Part shown: positions 25,511 to 34,118 of the stretch, piece after piece | Position numbering within the stretch: the first letter of the stretch is position 1 | Layout: every line of letters begins with the position of its first letter | Source of the DNA: an uncultured Acetatifactor sp. | GTDB taxonomy: Bacteria; Bacillota; Clostridia; Lachnospirales; Lachnospiraceae | Direction of reading: 5' to 3' | Length of the DNA stretch: 64,000 nt | Assembly: GCA_910577185.1 (NCBI GenBank) | Contig: CAJTLR010000003.1 | Span: 1-64,000 of the forward strand | The notes under the pieces: model-generated | What the model was told of the DNA's origin: nothing | Seen by the model: only the letters and a program-made list of their open reading frames with translations | The model's database searches: none | Program-made: the position numbers and the translations under genes

Positions 25511-25540
25511 TTAACTCGCTCCTTCCTTTGTATTTACTCA

Positions 25541-25565
25541 CGACATGTCGTCATTCGACATATCG
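25541..25565. promoter_or_regulatory. Probable PadR operator
   Basis: Two near-identical half sites, CGACATGTCG (25541-25550, itself a perfect palindrome) and CGACATATCG (25556-25565), flank TCATT. The inner arms ATGTCG/CGACAT also form an inverted repeat. PadR proteins commonly bind ATGT/ACAT dyads. The site lies just after the expected transcription start, which suits autorepression. Confidence 0.6.
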
Positions 25566-25576
25566 AGACTAAACAC

Positions 25577-25605
25577 AGAATAGCACACCCAGGGAAAGCT
25601 GTCAA
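25577..25605 (-). promoter_or_regulatory. Promoter of the PadR gene
   Basis: On the minus strand TTGACA (25600-25605) and TATTCT (25577-25582) are 17 bp apart. Initiation is expected around 25570, immediately before the operator-like dyad. Confidence 0.75.
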
Positions 25606-25656
25606 GTAAAATCACGGCTGCATCATTGCCGCCGTGATCAGTCGTATAACCCTTAC

Positions 25657-26391
25657 TTAGTCATGTCTTTCCCCATGGCTGTCAAATGTTTCGCAAAACC
25701 TTGCCGCAAAAGCCGGTTCCTCCCCCGCCACATACAAATGGGAAATGTCCCCGAAAGCAGTCACGCGGAAAGAAGCCTTTCCCTCCCTGCGCTCCTCCGT
25801 ATAGACGGTGGTCACGGAAGTGGGCGCAGCGCAGGAATGGTGCCAGAGTATCATGGGCGATACATTCATCAGGTGACTCAGCAGCACACATTCCAGGCCG
25901 AAATGACAGAAAAATACCAGCGTGTCCTTATTGGGTCTCTCTGCCCTGTAGAATTCCCCCTCCCGGACATAGCCGTGGGATGCCAGCAATGCGTCAAAAT
26001 TCCGGATGATGCCATCATAGGTTTCTCCCACTCCGGCCTCACGCATAATCTCCGTGTCTGCCCACTTATCCCGCAAAAAATAAACCGGCTCCGCCGTCCA
26101 GTCTTCCGGAAGCCAGTCCCAGGTAACGGTCCTGCGGATGCCCTCCTTGTCCGGACGTTTTATGGCCGGGGGAAATTCCCTGAGCCAGTCACATTCCACA
26201 GCCGTTCTGTTCATTTTCTGCAAAGTCAGGGATGCGGTGTCCCTGGCCCTTCCCAGCGGGGACACATAAAATTCTGTCACATCCTCCTTTGCAATCCTCT
26301 CTGCCAGAAGCTTTGCCTCCCGCCAGCCTTTCTCCGTGAGGGAATCTATGGAATAATCCGGATCCCCATGTCTGATAATCAGTAAACGCAT
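25657..26391 (-). CDS. Histidine phosphatase family protein
   Basis: A 244-residue member of the phosphoglycerate-mutase-like phosphatases. The catalytic R-H-G motif is at residues 7-9 and the second His is in FFCHFG. Conserved SPLGRARDTA also fits. The middle (residues ~75-130, rich in Trp and acidic residues) is longer than in the GpmB or CobC groups, so substrate cannot be assigned. No operon partner is evident. Confidence 0.85.
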   Translation of the reverse strand: MRLLIIRHGDPDYSIDSLTEKGWREAKLLAERIAKEDVTEFYVSPLGRARDTASLTLQKMNRTAVECDWLREFPPAIKRPDKEGIRRTVTWDWLPEDWTAEPVYFLRDKWADTEIMREAGVGETYDGIIRNFDALLASHGYVREGEFYRAERPNKDTLVFFCHFGLECVLLSHLMNVSPMILWHHSCAAPTSVTTVYTEERREGKASFRVTAFGDISHLYVAGEEPAFAARFCETFDSHGERHD

Positions 26392-26519
26392 GTTCTGCTC
26401 CTATCTGCCTGCAAGAGCCGGTCCCTCCAGGTGAACCCGCATATGGCAGGCGTATGTTTTATCTGTAAAGCGTATCTATTTCTTTCTGACGTTTTCTTTC
26501 TGTCACAGTTTCGTTCCCC

Positions 26520-27293
26520 TCACACTGCCACATCCAGAATCATCATCAGTACAAAGCCCAGGGCCACACCGATGGTTCCCGCCTTGGAACGGTTCTCCGC
26601 CCCTGCCCCCGGAATCAGCTCATCCGCAACCACATAGATCATGGCGCCCGCCGCAAAGGACAGCAGATACGGCAGTACCGGAACCACCTGATTTGCCAGC
26701 AATATGGTGACGGCGGCGCCCACCGGCTCCACCGCTCCCGACAGCACCCCGTACCAGAAAGCCTTTGCCCTGGAAACACCCACATTCCTGAGCGGCATGG
26801 AGATAATGGCTCCCTCCGGAAAATTCTGTATGGCAATTCCCACGGCCAGGGCCAGCGCCCCCAGCATGGTGATCCCCGAATCCTTTACCATGGCCCCGGC
26901 AGCCACCACGCCCACCGCCATTCCCTCCGGCAGATTATGCAGCCCCACTGCCAGCACCAGCATGACGGTTTTCTGTATGTCGGCGTCTGCCTCTCCCTGC
27001 TTCTTTCCCTCCGGGCGCAGGCGCGGCACCAGCCGGTCAAGGGCCAGAAGAAAACCCACTCCCATCAAAAAACCTGCCGCCGCAGGGAACCAGGCGATTC
27101 CCCCCTGCTGCTGTTCCAGCTCAATGGCCGGCATCAGCAAAGACCACACAGAAGCCGCCATCATGACTCCGGAAGCAAAGCCCAGCAAAATCTTTTCCAG
27201 TTTCCGGTTCATTTTCCCCTTTAAGAAAAATACCATGGCGGCCCCAAAAGCAGTGCCCAAAAAGGGAATTGACAATACGATTATTTTTTCCAT
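26520..27293 (-). CDS. ZIP-family metal transporter
   Basis: A 257-residue polytopic membrane protein with about eight segments. Segment 4 has the metal-binding H-N-L-P-E-G motif, and segment 5 carries the related Q-N-F-P-E-G, where the His is replaced by Gln. The loop after segment 3 is short and charged, without the usual His run. Such proteins import Zn2+ or other divalent metals. The start at 27293 (MEKIIVLS) has GGAG upstream; ATG 27308 is also in frame. Confidence 0.88.
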   Translation of the reverse strand: MEKIIVLSIPFLGTAFGAAMVFFLKGKMNRKLEKILLGFASGVMMAASVWSLLMPAIELEQQQGGIAWFPAAAGFLMGVGFLLALDRLVPRLRPEGKKQGEADADIQKTVMLVLAVGLHNLPEGMAVGVVAAGAMVKDSGITMLGALALAVGIAIQNFPEGAIISMPLRNVGVSRAKAFWYGVLSGAVEPVGAAVTILLANQVVPVLPYLLSFAAGAMIYVVADELIPGAGAENRSKAGTIGVALGFVLMMILDVAV

Positions 27294-27396
27294 ATCCGCT
27301 CCCGCCACACAGATCTGTGTCCCGGCTGTCAGGGACGCCGCTCTGTTCTTCCGCTTTGAATAATAGTATGTGGCAGTGCATGTTTAAAATGCAGGA

Positions 27397-28167
27397 TCAG
27401 AGGTGATATATGCTCATGACTTCCAGCATCCTGTCCAGTCCCCTGAACCAGAAAAACACAAAGAGAAGCCATCCCCAGGTGCGGAACCCGGGATATGCGG
27501 CCTCCAGTTTTCCCCATAACCGGAAACCGTAAACCAGCAGGGCATAAAAAATCACATACACACAGATATCTGTCAGCGCGGGAAAAACCACGGCCGGAAA
27601 GATAAGCAGCAGAACCGCTGCCATGGCTGCCCATGCCGCCTTCCCTGCGGCGCACTTTCCCTCATTTTCTGCTTTCCCCGGCTTCCCTTCCCCGGCCTCC
27701 CGGCACAGGGCGGCCGCCAGAACCAGAACCGGCACTCCTACCTGCAGCAGGGGAATTATCCCGGCCATCCCCTCTCTCAGGGCTTCCGGCAGATTTCCTT
27801 CCAGCAGGCTTTGGCGAATCACAATATCTTCCGTGCCATCCAGCAAATGTACCAGGGCCGCCGTGCTCACCGTGGGCAGAAACGCCAGATATGCTGCCAG
27901 AAAGCGGAAAAAAGATTCCGGTTCCCTTTGTTTCAGCAAAATGCAGGGAAGCAGGACCAGACCGGCCAGGCACATCATCCCCGCCAAATCCACCAGCAGG
28001 TCATAGGGCCCCCGCTCCCGGGTACCGGCCTGAAACGCCAGATACAGACCGGTGCCTTCCGCCGTCTGCATGTCATGCAGGGTGAGCAGGGCAAGCCCCA
28101 ACGTAAAAACGCTCCAGACTACACATATCCATTTCCCATATTTCTTCCATATTGCCAGACTCTTCAT
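27397..28167 (-). CDS. Membrane protein of unknown function
   Basis: I do not recognise this 256-residue protein. It has five or six hydrophobic segments (residues ~13-30, 60-78, 88-108, 140-155, 177-205, 230-245) and a charged cytoplasmic-type loop rich in Gly, Lys and Glu before the last pair. It starts with GGAAGTGAG before ATG. It follows a second membrane protein by 57 bp, so the two may be made together. Confidence 0.75.
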   Translation of the reverse strand: MKSLAIWKKYGKWICVVWSVFTLGLALLTLHDMQTAEGTGLYLAFQAGTRERGPYDLLVDLAGMMCLAGLVLLPCILLKQREPESFFRFLAAYLAFLPTVSTAALVHLLDGTEDIVIRQSLLEGNLPEALREGMAGIIPLLQVGVPVLVLAAALCREAGEGKPGKAENEGKCAAGKAAWAAMAAVLLLIFPAVVFPALTDICVYVIFYALLVYGFRLWGKLEAAYPGFRTWGWLLFVFFWFRGLDRMLEVMSIYHL

Positions 28168-28224
28168 CCTGTCTCACTTCCTTCTTCATGGATTAACGGA
28201 GGGTATCTTCACAATGCGGCACGC

Positions 28225-29331
28225 TCACACTCCTGACAGCACATAGATGGCATAACACCAGTATGCCAGTGTCATCCATCCGGCCGAAATTTTCAGCCGC
28301 TCCTTTGCCTTTAAAATATCCCCCAGCAGGGAAAGGCTCAGCACAATGCATATCGTCATGGTTCCGAAGGTTGCCCGGTCCGGATAATGGGGCGACAGCA
28401 CCATTGCCCCGTAAGACAGGACAGCCAGGGCCAGCAGCATCCACCGGCCGGGGCCGAAGCGCCCTTTCCGGCAGACCATCCACACCAGCGCAAGTACTGT
28501 CAGTAATATCACTGCCGGAAACAGGAACTCCGCCCCTGCATGCAGCATGGAGCAGAAACGGTCATACAGAAAATCCCCCAACGTCTTTTTTTCCAGGGAG
28601 TTCATCCGCACAAAGTTTCCCGGTGCACAGACCACAAGAATACTTCCTGCCAGGCATGTCAGGGAGCCTGTCAGCATCCACGGGCACAGCCGCGCTTTGT
28701 TCTTTTTCAACAGATAAAAAACTGTCCCCAGGGACACGATAAAGCATGCCGGCCCCATATTCTCATTGCTCCAGCCGGCCATAAGTCCCAGGGGGGCCAT
28801 CCACCAGCCGGCCAGGGGAAGCGCCGGCGCCTCCGGCCTTTCCAGCTGTCGCAGATAAGGCCATAAAAAGACAAGAATCCATGCCGTGGAATAAACATAA
28901 TTCACGGCCCCCGACTGCCAGAACATGCTCATTCTCACATTGGCATTCAGCGCCACAAGCAGGGTCGACGCCAGCAAAAATCCAATAGGCTTTCTGAAAT
29001 CCGCCATGACACAAATCATCCAGCTTAAAAAAAGCACTGCCGCCATATTCATGACATCCGCGGCAAAACTTCCTGACATAAGTGTCATTTGCAGGATCCC
29101 ATGGGTCATGCACCTGCCTCCCCAGTTCATAAAATGCCAGGCCTGACTTTCGATGATGTCCGGCAGCCCCCGCAGCGCCTGATCCGTCACCAGATTGGTG
29201 CCATACCAGAGATCATCCATCATAAAGGTAATCCTCCGGTGACAGTTCCACTCTGCCAGCGCAAGAATCACAATCCCTGCCGCCGCCAGCCAGCCGGAAA
29301 TCAATTTCACTTTCTGCTCCTTCAAGCGCAT
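28225..29331 (-). CDS. DUF6056-like polytopic membrane protein
   Basis: A 368-residue protein with about ten membrane segments. The N-terminal M-M-D-D-L-W-Y-G and H-F-M-N-W-G-G-R motifs, placed after the first segment, resemble the DUF6056 group of glycosyltransferase-like membrane proteins (GT-C style, Asp pair in the first external loop). This points to transfer of sugars from a lipid carrier, but substrate and partner are unknown. GGAGG lies seven bases before ATG. It is upstream of the unknown membrane gene. Confidence 0.65.
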   Translation of the reverse strand: MRLKEQKVKLISGWLAAAGIVILALAEWNCHRRITFMMDDLWYGTNLVTDQALRGLPDIIESQAWHFMNWGGRCMTHGILQMTLMSGSFAADVMNMAAVLFLSWMICVMADFRKPIGFLLASTLLVALNANVRMSMFWQSGAVNYVYSTAWILVFLWPYLRQLERPEAPALPLAGWWMAPLGLMAGWSNENMGPACFIVSLGTVFYLLKKNKARLCPWMLTGSLTCLAGSILVVCAPGNFVRMNSLEKKTLGDFLYDRFCSMLHAGAEFLFPAVILLTVLALVWMVCRKGRFGPGRWMLLALAVLSYGAMVLSPHYPDRATFGTMTICIVLSLSLLGDILKAKERLKISAGWMTLAYWCYAIYVLSGV

Positions 29332-29463
29332 CTGACAGCCTCCATTCTTGTTACGGCTTCCTTCACCGTATCTCCTCTCAAATTATAAACTGATTTCCCT
29401 TTTCGGACAAGTCCCTTTTCCGTTTCCAATCGGGCAGGGGAGATTTTATCCCTGCCCGCCCCT

Positions 29464-29663
29464 GCGCAATCAAGTAGGGGAATGCCCTTCTCCTCTGCTC
29501 GCCGCGCCGGGCGTACGCCGCTTTAGCGGCATGATTCCAGGTGCGAGGATTCGCTCTTTGTCCACGGGGCTGCGCAATCGAGCAGGGGAATGCCCTTCTC
29601 CTCTGCTCGCCGCGCCGGGCGCATGTTGCGTCAGCAACAATTTTCCATATGCGCCCGTGCGCA
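29464..29663. repeat. Structured intergenic repeat, family A (two degenerate copies)
   Basis: One copy begins at 29464 and a second at about 29572; between them is a related hairpin block. The second copy has CGAGCAG/CTGCTCG and GGGCGCAT/ATGCGCCC stems around a GTTGC/GCAAC hairpin. The same pattern recurs in tandem at 32024-32237 with paired base changes. It fills most of the 378-bp gap; no gene is seen. Confidence 0.65.
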
Positions 29664-29668
29664 TAAAA

Positions 29669-29702
29669 AGAATCCCGCCGGAAATGCTTCCGGCAGAATT
29701 CT
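29669..29702. terminator. Bidirectional terminator after the P-type ATPase
   Basis: AGAATCCCGCCGGAA (29669-29683) pairs with TTCCGGCAGAATTCT (29688-29702) with two mismatches, and T-runs follow on both strands. Confidence 0.85.
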
Positions 29703-29709
29703 TTTTTTC

Positions 29710-31644
29710 TTACTTTTTTATCTGCAGGCACCTGACCGCATTCAGCACGGCCAGCACCATTACGCCCACATCGGCAAATATGGCAATCCACATATTTGCA
29801 ATCCCCACAGCCCCCAGGCCCAGGCACAGGGCCTTCACCCCAAGGGCAAATACGATATTTTCATACACAATCCGCAGACACTTTCTGGAAATCCGCATGG
29901 CAAGCGCCAGTTTCATGGGATTGTCATCCATCAGCACTATGTCTGCCGCCTCAATGGCCGCATCCGATCCCAGCGCACCCATGGCAACACCGATGTCGGC
30001 CCGGGAGAGCACCGGGGCATCATTGATGCCGTCACCTACAAAGGCAAGATTTTCTTTTGGGCCCTTCCCGGCCAGCAGTTCCTCCACTGCCGCCACCTTG
30101 TCCCCGGGAAGCAGTTCGCTTCTCACCTGGTCCAGTCCCAGTTGTGCCGCCACATATTCTGCCGTTGCCCTGCTGTCTCCGGTGAGCATAACCGTCTTTT
30201 TTATCCCGTTTTCCTTCAGGGCCGCTATGGCATCCTTTGCCTGCTCTTTCACCACATCCGAGATCAGGATATACCCGGCATACCTTCCCTCCACCGCCAC
30301 ATGGACAATGGTTCCTGCCTTTCCGGACTCCTGGCAGGCAATCCCCAGCTTCCCCATAAGCCTGGCATTCCCGGCTGCCACTTTTCTGCCCTCCACCACA
30401 GCGGTAATCCCGTATCCGCCGGTCTCTTCCACATCTGTCACCCTGGTTTTATCGATCTCCTGCCCGTAGGCCTCCTTCAGGCTCCTGCTGATGGGATGAC
30501 CGGAATAGCTTTCCGTGTACGCCGCCAGTTTCAGCAGAATCTCCCCTGCCTCCCCCTCCGGCATCGCCTCTGCCGCGTATGCCTCAAATTCCGGGGAAGC
30601 ATACACCTCCGTCACCCGGAATACCCCCTTTGTCAATGTACCTGTCTTGTCAAACACCACATATTTGGTACGCGCCAGGGCCTCCAGATAATTGGATCCT
30701 TTCACCAGGATTCCGCAGGCCGAAGCCCCGCCAATCCCGCCGAAAAAACTTAGCGGAATGGAAATTACCAGCGCACAGGGACAGCTGATGACCAGAAAAG
30801 TCAGGGCGCGGATCACCCATGTGCTCCACTGTGCCGGATTGCCCATAATCAGGTTTACCACCGACGGAATGACTGCCAGGGCCAGGGCCGCATAACAGAC
30901 TGCCGGCGTGTAATATCTGGCAAATTTTGTAATAAAATTCTCGGTGCGGGCCTTTTTCATGCTGGAATTTTCCACCAGGTCCAGAATCTTTGACACCGTG
31001 GATTCCCCGAACTCTTTTGTGGTGCGGATTCGCAGCAGCCCGGAAATATTCACGCAGCCGCTGATCACTTCCCCGCCGGCACAGACCTCCCTGGGAACGC
31101 TTTCTCCCGTAAGGGCGCTTGTGTTCAGGGCGGAGCTTCCTTCCGTCACCACGCCGTCTATGGGAATCTTTTCCCCGGGCCGTACCACAATCACGGTCCC
31201 CACTTCCACATCATCCGGGTCCACCTGCTCCAGGCTGCCGTTTTCATCCTCAATATTCGCATAATCCGGGCGGATATCCATCAGGGCGCTGATGTTGCGG
31301 CGGCTCTTCCCCACTGCCACGGCCTGAAACAATTCACCGATCTGGTAAAACAGCATAACCGCCACACCTTCTGCAAATTCCCCTTCCATTCCCCGGGCCT
31401 CCTGATATATTCCCAGAAGCATGGCGCCCACGGTTGCCACGGCCATGAGGAAATTCTCGTCAAATACCTCCCCGTGCAGGATTCCCAGAAAGGCCTTGCG
31501 GAGAATGTCATACCCGATAATCAGATAAGGAATCAGATACAGCGCAAATTTCAAATATCCTTCTGCCGGCACAAAGGGCAGTACTGCCATGAGCACCGCC
31601 GCCATGATAATACGATACAAAATTTTTTTCTGCTTTTTCGTCAT
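29710..31644 (-). CDS. Zn/Cd-type heavy-metal translocating P-type ATPase
   Basis: A 644-residue metal exporter of the P1B class. The membrane Cys-Pro-Cys motif (S-C-P-C-A-L) marks transition-metal transport. The actuator has L-T-G-E-S, the phosphorylation site is DKTGTLTKG, the nucleotide domain has the H-P of SGHPISRSL, and the hinge is GDGINDAPVL. No N-terminal HMA domain is fused; that role seems to be filled by the separate small protein encoded just upstream. ZntA/CadA subtype is inferred. Expression is probably set by the SmtB-like operator upstream of the two genes. Confidence 0.94.
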   Translation of the reverse strand: MTKKQKKILYRIIMAAVLMAVLPFVPAEGYLKFALYLIPYLIIGYDILRKAFLGILHGEVFDENFLMAVATVGAMLLGIYQEARGMEGEFAEGVAVMLFYQIGELFQAVAVGKSRRNISALMDIRPDYANIEDENGSLEQVDPDDVEVGTVIVVRPGEKIPIDGVVTEGSSALNTSALTGESVPREVCAGGEVISGCVNISGLLRIRTTKEFGESTVSKILDLVENSSMKKARTENFITKFARYYTPAVCYAALALAVIPSVVNLIMGNPAQWSTWVIRALTFLVISCPCALVISIPLSFFGGIGGASACGILVKGSNYLEALARTKYVVFDKTGTLTKGVFRVTEVYASPEFEAYAAEAMPEGEAGEILLKLAAYTESYSGHPISRSLKEAYGQEIDKTRVTDVEETGGYGITAVVEGRKVAAGNARLMGKLGIACQESGKAGTIVHVAVEGRYAGYILISDVVKEQAKDAIAALKENGIKKTVMLTGDSRATAEYVAAQLGLDQVRSELLPGDKVAAVEELLAGKGPKENLAFVGDGINDAPVLSRADIGVAMGALGSDAAIEAADIVLMDDNPMKLALAMRISRKCLRIVYENIVFALGVKALCLGLGAVGIANMWIAIFADVGVMVLAVLNAVRCLQIKK

Positions 31645-31697
31645 AATATGATCCCCGCTTCCGGTTTTTCTGCTGGTTTTCCGGCATACCTGCCCAC

Positions 31698-31919
31698 TCA
31701 GTCCAGAAAAATCTCACAATCGTCCTCCACCTTTTTGCATGCCCTGCGCACTGTCTGCATCACGCTCTTCTCATCTGCCCCTTCCCCGAATTCCACCTTC
31801 ATCTTCTGGGTCATGAAACTGACCGTCACCTCCCGGACGCCTTCCACTTTCCTGGCTGCCTCCTCCATCTTCAAAGCACAGTTGGCACAGTCCACCTCAA
31901 TCTTGTAAGTCTTTTTCAT
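31698..31919 (-). CDS. Small HMA-domain metal-binding protein
   Basis: A 73-residue ferredoxin-like HMA fold with the metal site D-C-A-N-C-A at residues 10-15. It probably delivers metal to, or substitutes for the missing HMA of, the P-ATPase encoded 53 bp downstream. GGAGACCGGG precedes ATG. It is first in a two-gene operon. Confidence 0.9.
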   Translation of the reverse strand: MKKTYKIEVDCANCALKMEEAARKVEGVREVTVSFMTQKMKVEFGEGADEKSVMQTVRRACKKVEDDCEIFLD

Positions 31920-31958
31920 CCCGGTCTCCTTCCCTTTCTTCTATCGTGAAATATTTTT

Positions 31959-31980
31959 CATATGAACCATTGTTCATATG
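31959..31980. promoter_or_regulatory. ArsR/SmtB-type operator
   Basis: CATATGAAC (31959-31967) and GTTCATATG (31972-31980) are perfect nine-bp arms with a four-base spacer. ATGAAC/GTTCAT dyads are typical of zinc-sensing SmtB/CzrA/CadC-type repressors. It begins four bases after the -10 box and so would block initiation. No ArsR-family gene is in the window. Confidence 0.75.
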
Positions 31981-31983
31981 TTT

Positions 31984-32011
31984 ATATTACCATAATATCC
32001 GAAAAAGTCAA
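31984..32011 (-). promoter_or_regulatory. Promoter of the metal-export operon
   Basis: On the minus strand TTGACT (32006-32011) and TAATAT (31984-31989) are 16 bp apart, immediately followed by the operator dyad. Confidence 0.7.
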
Positions 32012-32023
32012 TACCCAAATTTA

Positions 32024-32237
32024 CATGTTGCGTCAGCAACAATTTCCCTTATGCACCCGTGTACAATCAAGTAGGGGAACGCTCTTCTCCACTACTTGCC
32101 GCGCCGGGTGCATGTTGCGCCAGCAACAACCTTCCTTATGCACCCGTGTACAATCAAGTAGGGGAACGCTCTTCTCCACTACTTGCCGCGCCGGGTGCAT
32201 GTTGCGCCAGCAACAACCTTCCTTATGCACCCGTGTG
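32024..32237. repeat. Structured intergenic repeat, family A: 87-bp unit in tandem
   Basis: Copies start at 32024, 32111 and 32198 (the third partial); the first two differ at only a few positions. Each unit has CAAGTAG/CTACTTG arms and a GGGTGCAT/ATGCACCC stem enclosing a GTTGC/GCAAC hairpin. The plus strand is open in one frame through the array, but this simply reflects a unit length divisible by three. It fills the gap between the metal operon promoter and clpX. Confidence 0.75.
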
Positions 32238-32240
32238 CAC

Positions 32241-32269
32241 AAAAAAACGGAGCCGCCGCGGCAGCTCCG
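32241..32269 (-). terminator. Terminator of clpX
   Basis: On the minus strand a CGGAGC-GCC stem with its GGC-GCTCCG partner (32248-32269) is followed by seven T (32241-32247). It adjoins the last repeat copy. Confidence 0.85.
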
Positions 32270-32340
32270 TCCTATCATGAATATCATTGATTTTCCCGAT
32301 TCTCTTCCTTTTCGCCGGCCGGCAGTAAAGGAAGCAGGTC

Positions 32341-33885
32341 TCAGCCCACTGGCCTGCTCTCTATCCGTTTTAAATGATCCGGATTTTCCAGAATCTGATT
32401 GCTGCGGATATCGATGACCGGCCCCCCTGTCCCCTCAATATATTCCCTGGTTATGGTGACTCTGCCAATATTGTCATCCTTGGGAATCTCATACATAATA
32501 TCCAGCATAAATTCCTCGATAATGGATCGCAGGGCCCTGGCACCGGTATCTCTCTCCATGGCCTTTTCCGCGATGGCTTCCAGGGCATCTTCCGCAAATT
32601 CCAGCTTCACCTCGTCCAGCTCCAGGAGCTTCTGGTACTGCTTCAGAATGGCATTCCTGGGCTCCATGAGTATTTTTACCATCATCTCCCTGGTAAGGCC
32701 TTCCAGGGTAAAGATCACAGGCAGACGGCCTATAAACTCCGGAATCATCCCGAATTTGCGGATATCCTCCACCGTTACCCTGGAAAGAATGTTCCTGTCC
32801 TTATCATATTTATCCCGCAGCTGTGCATTGAATCCGATGGATGCGCTTTTGCGCAGACGCTCCCGGATTACATCCTCCAGATCCGGAAAGGCACCGCCGC
32901 AGATAAACAGAATATTCCTGGTGTTGACTGTGGCAAGGGGCACCATGGCATTTTTGCTGTTGGCTCCCACGGGCACCTCCACCTCTGCCCCCTCCAGCAG
33001 TTTCAGCATTCCCTGCTGCACGCTCTCACCACTCACATCCCGGGTATTGGTATTCTTTTTCTTGGCAATTTTGTCGATCTCGTCTATGAAAATAATGCCT
33101 CTCTCTGCCTTTTCCACATCATTGTCGGCTGCGGCCAGAAGCTTGGACACCACAGACTCGATGTCATCACCGATATAGCCGGCCTCTGTCAGGGAAGTGG
33201 CATCCGCAATGGCCAGGGGCACATCCAGAAGCCTGGCCAGGGTCTTCACCAGGTATGTCTTTCCGCAGCCGGTGGGCCCTATCATCAGCATATTTGACTT
33301 CTCAATTTCGATATTGTCCATAGTACCCGTGGCGACTCGCTTATAGTGATTGTAGACAGCCACCGAGATCACCTTTTTGGCATGATCCTGTCCCACCACA
33401 TACTCATCCAGGCTTGCCTTGATCTTATGCGGCGCAGGAATATCCCGGATATTCAGCACCGGCTGTTCTTCCGCCTCTTTCTGTTTCTTTTTTTTCAGTT
33501 TCTGTTTGTTGGGAATCCCGCCGTCCCCGCGCAGATCGGCCAGGTTCACAAAACTGATGTTGGGAAATCCATTTTGTTTGCTGAACTGGTCCAGTTCATT
33601 CTGCAGCTGGGGATTGTTCAGCATCCCCTGATAGTCAAACTGGCTCACCGTCTCCATGGTTTTGTGCATACAGTCACTGCAGACGCAGATATTGTTGGGC
33701 AGCTTAAACATCTTGCCCGCCTTGCTCTCTGGCCGCCTGCAGATAAAGCATACGTCCTCATAATCATTATTATCGCCTTTGCCCGCGTTTTTTGTGGCAG
33801 AGGCATCCTGATGTCCTTCTGTCAGATCCGTTTTACCCTCTTCGTTCTTTTCCCTGTTCTCGCTCTCATCCTTAAATTCCGACAT
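32341..33885 (-). CDS. clpX: ClpX-type unfoldase with extended N-terminus
   Basis: A 514-residue AAA+ unfoldase, about 90 residues longer than typical ClpX. An acidic 44-residue N-terminal extension precedes the zinc-binding domain (C-F-I-C ... C-V-C-S-D-C), and a long linker with a Lys-rich run (~130-140) precedes the AAA+ core. Walker A is GPTGCGKTYL, the pore loop GYIGDD, Walker B IIFIDEID, and the ClpP-docking loop I-G-F is present in SASIGFNAQ. So it can probably work with ClpP, though no clpP is nearby. It is likely either a divergent main ClpX or a second copy with special substrates. It has its own promoter and terminator. Confidence 0.88.
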   Translation of the reverse strand: MSEFKDESENREKNEEGKTDLTEGHQDASATKNAGKGDNNDYEDVCFICRRPESKAGKMFKLPNNICVCSDCMHKTMETVSQFDYQGMLNNPQLQNELDQFSKQNGFPNISFVNLADLRGDGGIPNKQKLKKKKQKEAEEQPVLNIRDIPAPHKIKASLDEYVVGQDHAKKVISVAVYNHYKRVATGTMDNIEIEKSNMLMIGPTGCGKTYLVKTLARLLDVPLAIADATSLTEAGYIGDDIESVVSKLLAAADNDVEKAERGIIFIDEIDKIAKKKNTNTRDVSGESVQQGMLKLLEGAEVEVPVGANSKNAMVPLATVNTRNILFICGGAFPDLEDVIRERLRKSASIGFNAQLRDKYDKDRNILSRVTVEDIRKFGMIPEFIGRLPVIFTLEGLTREMMVKILMEPRNAILKQYQKLLELDEVKLEFAEDALEAIAEKAMERDTGARALRSIIEEFMLDIMYEIPKDDNIGRVTITREYIEGTGGPVIDIRSNQILENPDHLKRIESRPVG

Positions 33886-33962
33886 TTATTTATCCCCATT
33901 TCCGTGCGTTCTGCCGCACATACCTATTTTTCCAGAATATCACTTGTCCATTTACACTGTAT

Positions 33963-33991
33963 AGTATACTTGAAAACAAGCCTGCATACAA
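33963..33991 (-). promoter_or_regulatory. Promoter of clpX
   Basis: On the minus strand TTGTAT (33986-33991) and TATACT (33963-33968) are 17 bp apart. The 5' leader of about 70 nt holds a small hairpin (TGTGCGG-CAGAACGCACGG region). No CIRCE or CtsR operator is seen. Confidence 0.6.
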
Positions 33992-34032
33992 GTGAACTTT
34001 TTCTAAACTCCCGCGCTGCCCGCGACCACACC

Positions 34033-34056
34033 AAAAACGGACAGCTTTCCTGTCCG
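34033..34056 (-). terminator. Terminator of the HtrA gene
   Basis: CGGACAG (34038-34044) and CTGTCCG (34050-34056) form a perfect stem; TTTTTGG follows on the minus strand. Confidence 0.85.
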
Positions 34057-34118
34057 GCCCGTTTCCCAGGCTGCAAAACACCTGGCTTCCATGATTCCCT
34101 GGTCTGTCCGTTGTCTCA

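Noticed and set aside
32024..32237. CRISPR-like appearance of the tandem repeat
   Set aside because: The unit is 87 bp with no unique spacers between repeats and no cas genes nearby; it is a structured tandem repeat.
32033..32287. Small proteins read through the 87-bp repeat on either strand
   Set aside because: The frames stay open only because the unit length is a multiple of three; there is no ribosome site and the peptides repeat mechanically.
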